8,137 nucleotides of DNA from CAYXVF01 sp964468125. Its GTDB lineage: Bacteria; Myxococcota; XYA12-FULL-58-9; CAYXVF01. The translations under genes and the position numbers were made by a program. The DNA lies in the NCBI GenBank assembly GCA_964468125.1, contig CAYXVF010000171.1:1-8137 (forward strand), written 5' to 3'. The notes beneath the pieces are model-generated. The model made no database searches and was not told the origin of the DNA. It saw only the letters and a list, made by a program, of their open reading frames with translations. Positions 5,791 through 8,137 of the stretch are shown piece by piece (within the stretch, counting starts at the first letter, position 1; every line of letters begins with the position of its first letter).

Positions 5791-6971
5791 ACCGCTGCCA
5801 GTGCTCCGCCCTGCACATTGCTCCCACCCCCGCTGTTGAGTCGGAACGAGGCGCCGGCAGAAATCGTGATCTCCGCGTCGACGTTGGCGATTCCTTCCAG
5901 CCAGTAGGGCGCGTCCAGTGCGGCCCAGGTGCCATTTGCATTCGCGGTGCCGCCGACGACGTAGACCGCATCGATTCCGTTCCCCCCGAGGTACTGACCC
6001 GAGCCGTCGAGGCTCGCCATGTGCATTGGCGCGATGCGTAAGGCCGCGTCGCCGTTGCCACTGAAGCGGTTGGCACCGACGGCGGCGAAAACTGCGCCGT
6101 CTTCCACGTATGCCCCGAGACCGGCCGAATCGCGAACCGTCGAATTGCGGAGCTCGAGTTTACCGCTGCCATCCAACGCGATATTCGCGGGGAAGACCGA
6201 GGTTTGGGCGGTGCCACCTGCGTCCGAAATCTCCGCGTGCTCGAAACGGTTGTCGACGCTCGCCGAGGCGATTCGAATACCGCGCCGAAACGCCGGGCTC
6301 TGCGCATCGCCCTGGATCCGGACCGGCGCCTCTGAGGTGCCATTCAGTGTTAGACTGCCTCCTCCGCTGACGTCGTCCGCGACATTCTCCTTCATGCACA
6401 GGACCGCGCCCGCTTCGACGGTCATGGGAATGTCGACGAACAGGTTCGTGCTTACGATGTAAGCGGCGTCTCCTGGTACCAAGAAGGCACCGGAGGTTGG
6501 GAGCTCGGGAAGCGGGCCTGCGGTGGCGCAGCTCACCTCGCCGCGGTCAGGGTCGGCGACCGAACGTGCCAGGACGAATTCTCCAGCGGCCTGGAAGTCG
6601 TAGGCTCTTCCGTCAAAGGTGTCGAGGTGCGGGTCGCCTGAGGTCTTTGCGCCGCCGACGAAGAACGATTTTGCCGCGCCGCCATCGACGCTGGCGTCGC
6701 CCGGAGCCGCGTTGAAGGCGGCGGTGACGCCATCGATCGCGCCCCCCATGACCGCATCCCGGTTTGGGTTCACGAGACTCTCCACCGCTTTGCCCGCGAA
6801 GTACGCGCCAACGCCGGCCACGATCAGCGTGCCCCCGATTGCGGCACCACTCGTGATCACCTTGGCGGCGATCAACGATCCGGCGATCGCCATCGCCGAG
6901 CTCACCGCGCCCACGAGGTGCCAACCCGCGTCTGCACCCTTCAGCTTGTCCGTCGTCGATCGACAGCTCAT
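5697..6971 (-). CDS. Glycine-rich segment, GDPHL hook and right-handed beta-helix (main part of an interrupted lipoprotein)
   Basis: The first available start is ATG 6971, but coding character in the same frame extends back to 7112 (LDDATWQRFTTAPNDFAWLD, then DVADAQARQCEAAG). This is therefore most likely the C-terminal three quarters of the lipoprotein that starts at 7493, cut by TAG 7113-7115. From Met 6971: residues 17-60 are a long Gly/Ala hydrophobic stretch resembling a glycine zipper (SAMAIAGSLIAAKVI, GGTLIVAGVGAYFAG). Residues 112-136 are a vWD-type opening, GDPHLDTFDGRAYDFQAAGE. The rest of a vWD domain is absent, and from about 170 a parallel beta-helix begins (TVEAGAVLCM, GSLTLNGTSEAPVRIQG, FEHAEISDAGGT, LELRNSTVRDSAG, NRFSGNGDAALRI). 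The last ~25 residues are out of frame with the original ending. Role: exported, probably surface-anchored carbohydrate-binding or adhesion protein; no polysaccharide-cleaving residues could be picked out. Confidence 0.6.
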   Translation of the reverse strand: MSCRSTTDKLKGADAGWHLVGAVSSAMAIAGSLIAAKVITSGAAIGGTLIVAGVGAYFAGKAVESLVNPNRDAVMGGAIDGVTAAFNAAPGDASVDGGAAKSFFVGGAKTSGDPHLDTFDGRAYDFQAAGEFVLARSVADPDRGEVSCATAGPLPELPTSGAFLVPGDAAYIVSTNLFVDIPMTVEAGAVLCMKENVADDVSGGGSLTLNGTSEAPVRIQGDAQSPAFRRGIRIASASVDNRFEHAEISDAGGTAQTSVFPANIALDGSGKLELRNSTVRDSAGLGAYVEDGAVFAAVGANRFSGNGDAALRIAPMHMASLDGSGQYLGGNGIDAVYVVGGTANANGTWAALDAPYWLEGIANVDAEITISAGASFRLNSGGGSNVQGGALAAVGNATAPAGASARRAPSMKVVTVTPTMRAAM

Positions 6972-7112
6972 CGCGTCGCGGGAGGTCAGCAGGCCGTCTT
7001 CGGCGGAGTCCGCTCCGGCCGCCTCGCACTGGCGGGCCTGAGCATCGGCGACGTCGAGCCACGCGAAGTCGTTGGGTGCGGTGGTGAAGCGTTGCCAGGT
7101 GGCGTCGTCGAG

Positions 7113-7493
7113 CTAGCTCTCGAGGCCCTCGCTCGCGATCCAACCACTCGCGTCGTTGACCTCGCCATCAACCACGAACGGAAAGCACTCCGAGCTCCGC
7201 GAGGGATCGAAATCGAGCTCGGTGGTGATGGTGCCGAGGTCGCCGCAGGCGTCGTCACTCAGATCGAGCGTGAGCGCCTCTGCGTCCACGCTCCAGGCGT
7301 ACTCGGCGATCCCGGTCGCGTCGGTCGTCTCCGTCGACGCGGAGGCCTCGCCGATGAGCTCGGGGTCACACTGAGCGTCTGGAATGGTGTAGTCGGGACG
7401 GCTCGCCTCCAGGAGGATCTCCTCCGGTTCGTCGTCCGAGGCGCAGGACGCGGCGAGCACGAGGGCTCCGAACAGCAGAATCGAGCGCTTCAT
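7113..7493 (-). CDS. Lipoprotein N-terminal part, ended by an in-frame TAG
   Basis: ATG 7493 has an excellent GGAGGTGA ribosome binding site and overlaps the preceding gene's TGA (ATGA). The 126-residue product begins with a lipoprotein signal (MKRSILLFGALVLAASC; lipidated Cys17), followed by an acidic region (SDDEPEE) and a beta-rich domain with Cys pairs (DAQCDPEL, DDACGDLG, SECFPFVVDGEVND). The sequence resembles a short N-terminal head domain rather than a complete protein. It stops at TAG 7113-7115 after ASEGLES, and the same frame then continues convincingly for hundreds of codons. With one base restored near the 3' end, the intact gene would run 7493-5689 and encode about 600 residues. 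Either a real short lipoprotein with a lost downstream cistron, or half of an interrupted one; I favour the latter. Confidence 0.65.
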   Translation of the reverse strand: MKRSILLFGALVLAASCASDDEPEEILLEASRPDYTIPDAQCDPELIGEASASTETTDATGIAEYAWSVDAEALTLDLSDDACGDLGTITTELDFDPSRSSECFPFVVDGEVNDASGWIASEGLES

Positions 7494-8007
7494 GGGGTCA
7501 CCTCCGTGAGGACGCGCAGGTGGTCGAGGTCCGCGCCAGAGCGGATCCGTAGGGTGCGACGGTCTTCGCTGAGCTCGAAGAGGTCGATCCCGAGCTCGAG
7601 GCTCCGCCCGTTTCCGGCGGCGTGCGGGGAGCGCAGCGGTCGGTGGGGGCGGCCGCGGTCGGTTCGACCGCCACCCCGTCGATGCGAAGCTCCGCCTCTC
7701 CGCGGCCATAGAAGGCGATGCGTCGGTCTCCGACCCGCACCGCGACCGCGGTGGTCCAGGTCACGTTGCCGCACGCGGCGATCGGGCTCACCCGGGGTTG
7801 GGTGCGAAACTGTACTTCCAGCGGGAAACCATCGGTGGCCCGGGTGAGGACGAACTCGCCGCCGCCTTGGAAATCGTAGGCGTGCCCGTCGAGGGTCGTG
7901 AGGTGGGGGTCCCCCCAAGCGTTGTTTCCACCGCCACCACCGCCCTGGTCCCAGTCGCTTGCACTGTGGTCCCCCGGGCCGTTGATGCCGAGCGCTTGCC
8001 GCAGCAC
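7490..8007 (-). CDS. vWD-type GDPHL domain protein, frameshifted
   Basis: From GTG 8007 the frame shows a Gly-rich lead-in (DQGGGGGGNNAW), then the vWD opening GDPHLTTLDGHAYDFQGGGE (residues 32-51). The strand pattern EVQFRTQPR, NVTWTTAVAVRVGDRRIAFY and EAELRIDGVAVEPT follows, as in bacterial vWD domains, which fold as beta sandwiches in secreted or surface proteins. After about residue 120 this frame becomes Pro/Ser-rich nonsense ending at 7498. The frame one base back reads GNGRSLELGIDLFELSEDRR then TLRIRSGADLDHLRVLTEVT, a proper vWD continuation, ending with TGA 7490-7492 that overlaps the next ATG. One base appears missing between about 7610 and 7665, near a run of five G at 7645-7649; restoring it gives 172 residues. 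There is no signal peptide, so either the true start lies upstream or this is a fragment. GTG 8007 has only a weak GAGG upstream. Confidence 0.6.
7498..7505 (-). promoter_or_regulatory. Strong ribosome binding site of the 7493 lipoprotein
   Basis: On the minus strand GGAGGTGA lies four bases before ATG 7493, within the last codons of the upstream vWD-type gene. It fixes the lipoprotein start and excludes the longer open frame that reaches 7709. Confidence 0.8.
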
Positions 8008-8061
8008 CGGCGCACCTCGCCGACTGCTCGGGTTGACGCTGCAGTAGGCGATCTGGCGTCG

Positions 8062-8067
8062 CCTCCT
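8062..8067 (-). promoter_or_regulatory. Perfect ribosome binding site without a standard start codon
   Basis: On the minus strand AGGAGG directly follows the TGA (8069-8071) of the upstream gene. No ATG, GTG or TTG occurs at normal spacing. Nine bases on, at 8052-8050, is ATC, in the same frame as the vWD-type protein, followed by AYCSVNPSSRRGAPVLRQA. A former ATG, or a rare ATC start, is possible. Confidence 0.4.
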
Positions 8068-8068
8068 A

Positions 8069-8137
8069 TCAAATGCGCCTTCCGACGTAGTCGAGCACGT
8101 CTTCGACCGAGAGAAGCTGCAATGCGTTGCTAACTCC
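8069..8137 (-). CDS. C-terminal end of an upstream protein, acyl-carrier-like (partial)
   Basis: The minus-strand frame entering from the window edge gives GVSNALQLLSVEDVLDYVGRRI before TGA 8069-8071. The 'L-x-SVEDVLDYV-x-R-I' ending strongly resembles the last helix of acyl carrier proteins (family pattern 'TV-DVVDYI'), in which the phosphopantetheine-bearing Ser lies some 35-40 residues earlier, outside the window. Only 22 residues are visible, so other small helical proteins cannot be excluded. The gene would head the minus-strand cluster, followed within a few bases by an AGGAGG. Confidence 0.4.
   Translation of the reverse strand, partial: GVSNALQLLSVEDVLDYVGRRI

Noticed and set aside
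6918..7847. Plus-strand open frame of 309 codons
   Set aside because: It is antisense to the lipoprotein and vWD-type genes, Arg/Pro-rich in its second half, and typical of shadow frames in GC-rich DNA.

Overview
The window most resembles accessory DNA from a GC-rich Myxococcota-type (deltaproteobacterial) chromosome, probably a draft or metagenome scaffold. The main reasons are two lipoproteins, one with an Asn/Asp/Ala/Thr repeat linker followed by a seven-repeat propeller, vWD-like 'GDPHL' modules joined to a beta-helix, and a pair of unnamed soluble proteins of a kind I associate with Myxococcota. This assignment is inference; there is no rRNA or other marker gene. A run of exactly 100 N (4323-4422) marks an assembly gap.

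Layout. 1-500 is a graveyard of transposons on the minus strand: a C-terminal scrap of an IS21-type IstA, two short direct repeats that look like IS21-type end repeats, the first ~55 residues of an integrase-type transposase, and a second pair of direct repeats upstream of it. 498-894 holds no convincing gene. 895-2036 carries two plus-strand genes: a probable DNA-binding protein and a small exported barrel-like protein. Converging on these from the minus strand is a degenerate HD-superfamily protein (2137-2673). It diverges from a translationally coupled pair of conserved unknowns (2787-4036), and a perfect 17-bp palindrome sits midway between the two starts. 4114-5647 is the repeat-linker propeller lipoprotein, split only by the N gap.

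The right third (5689-8137) reads on the minus strand as one apparent operon: the end of a possible acyl-carrier-like protein, a vWD-type GDPHL protein, then a lipoprotein carrying a glycine-rich hydrophobic segment, a second GDPHL hook and a right-handed beta-helix. The last two genes are coupled by an ATGA overlap once a frameshift is corrected. The long lipoprotein is interrupted by an in-frame TAG (7113-7115) and its C-terminus is knocked out of frame near 5765-5800.

The most interesting cross-window pattern is that two separate reading frames (2137-2139 and 7113-7115) continue as credible protein in the same frame after a TAG. Every well-supported gene end in the window is TGA or TAA. 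Decay or sequencing error is the simplest explanation, since at least two frameshifts are also present. TAG read-through or reassignment is the exciting alternative and is easily tested on the whole genome. No defence system, CRISPR array, tRNA or rRNA was seen.
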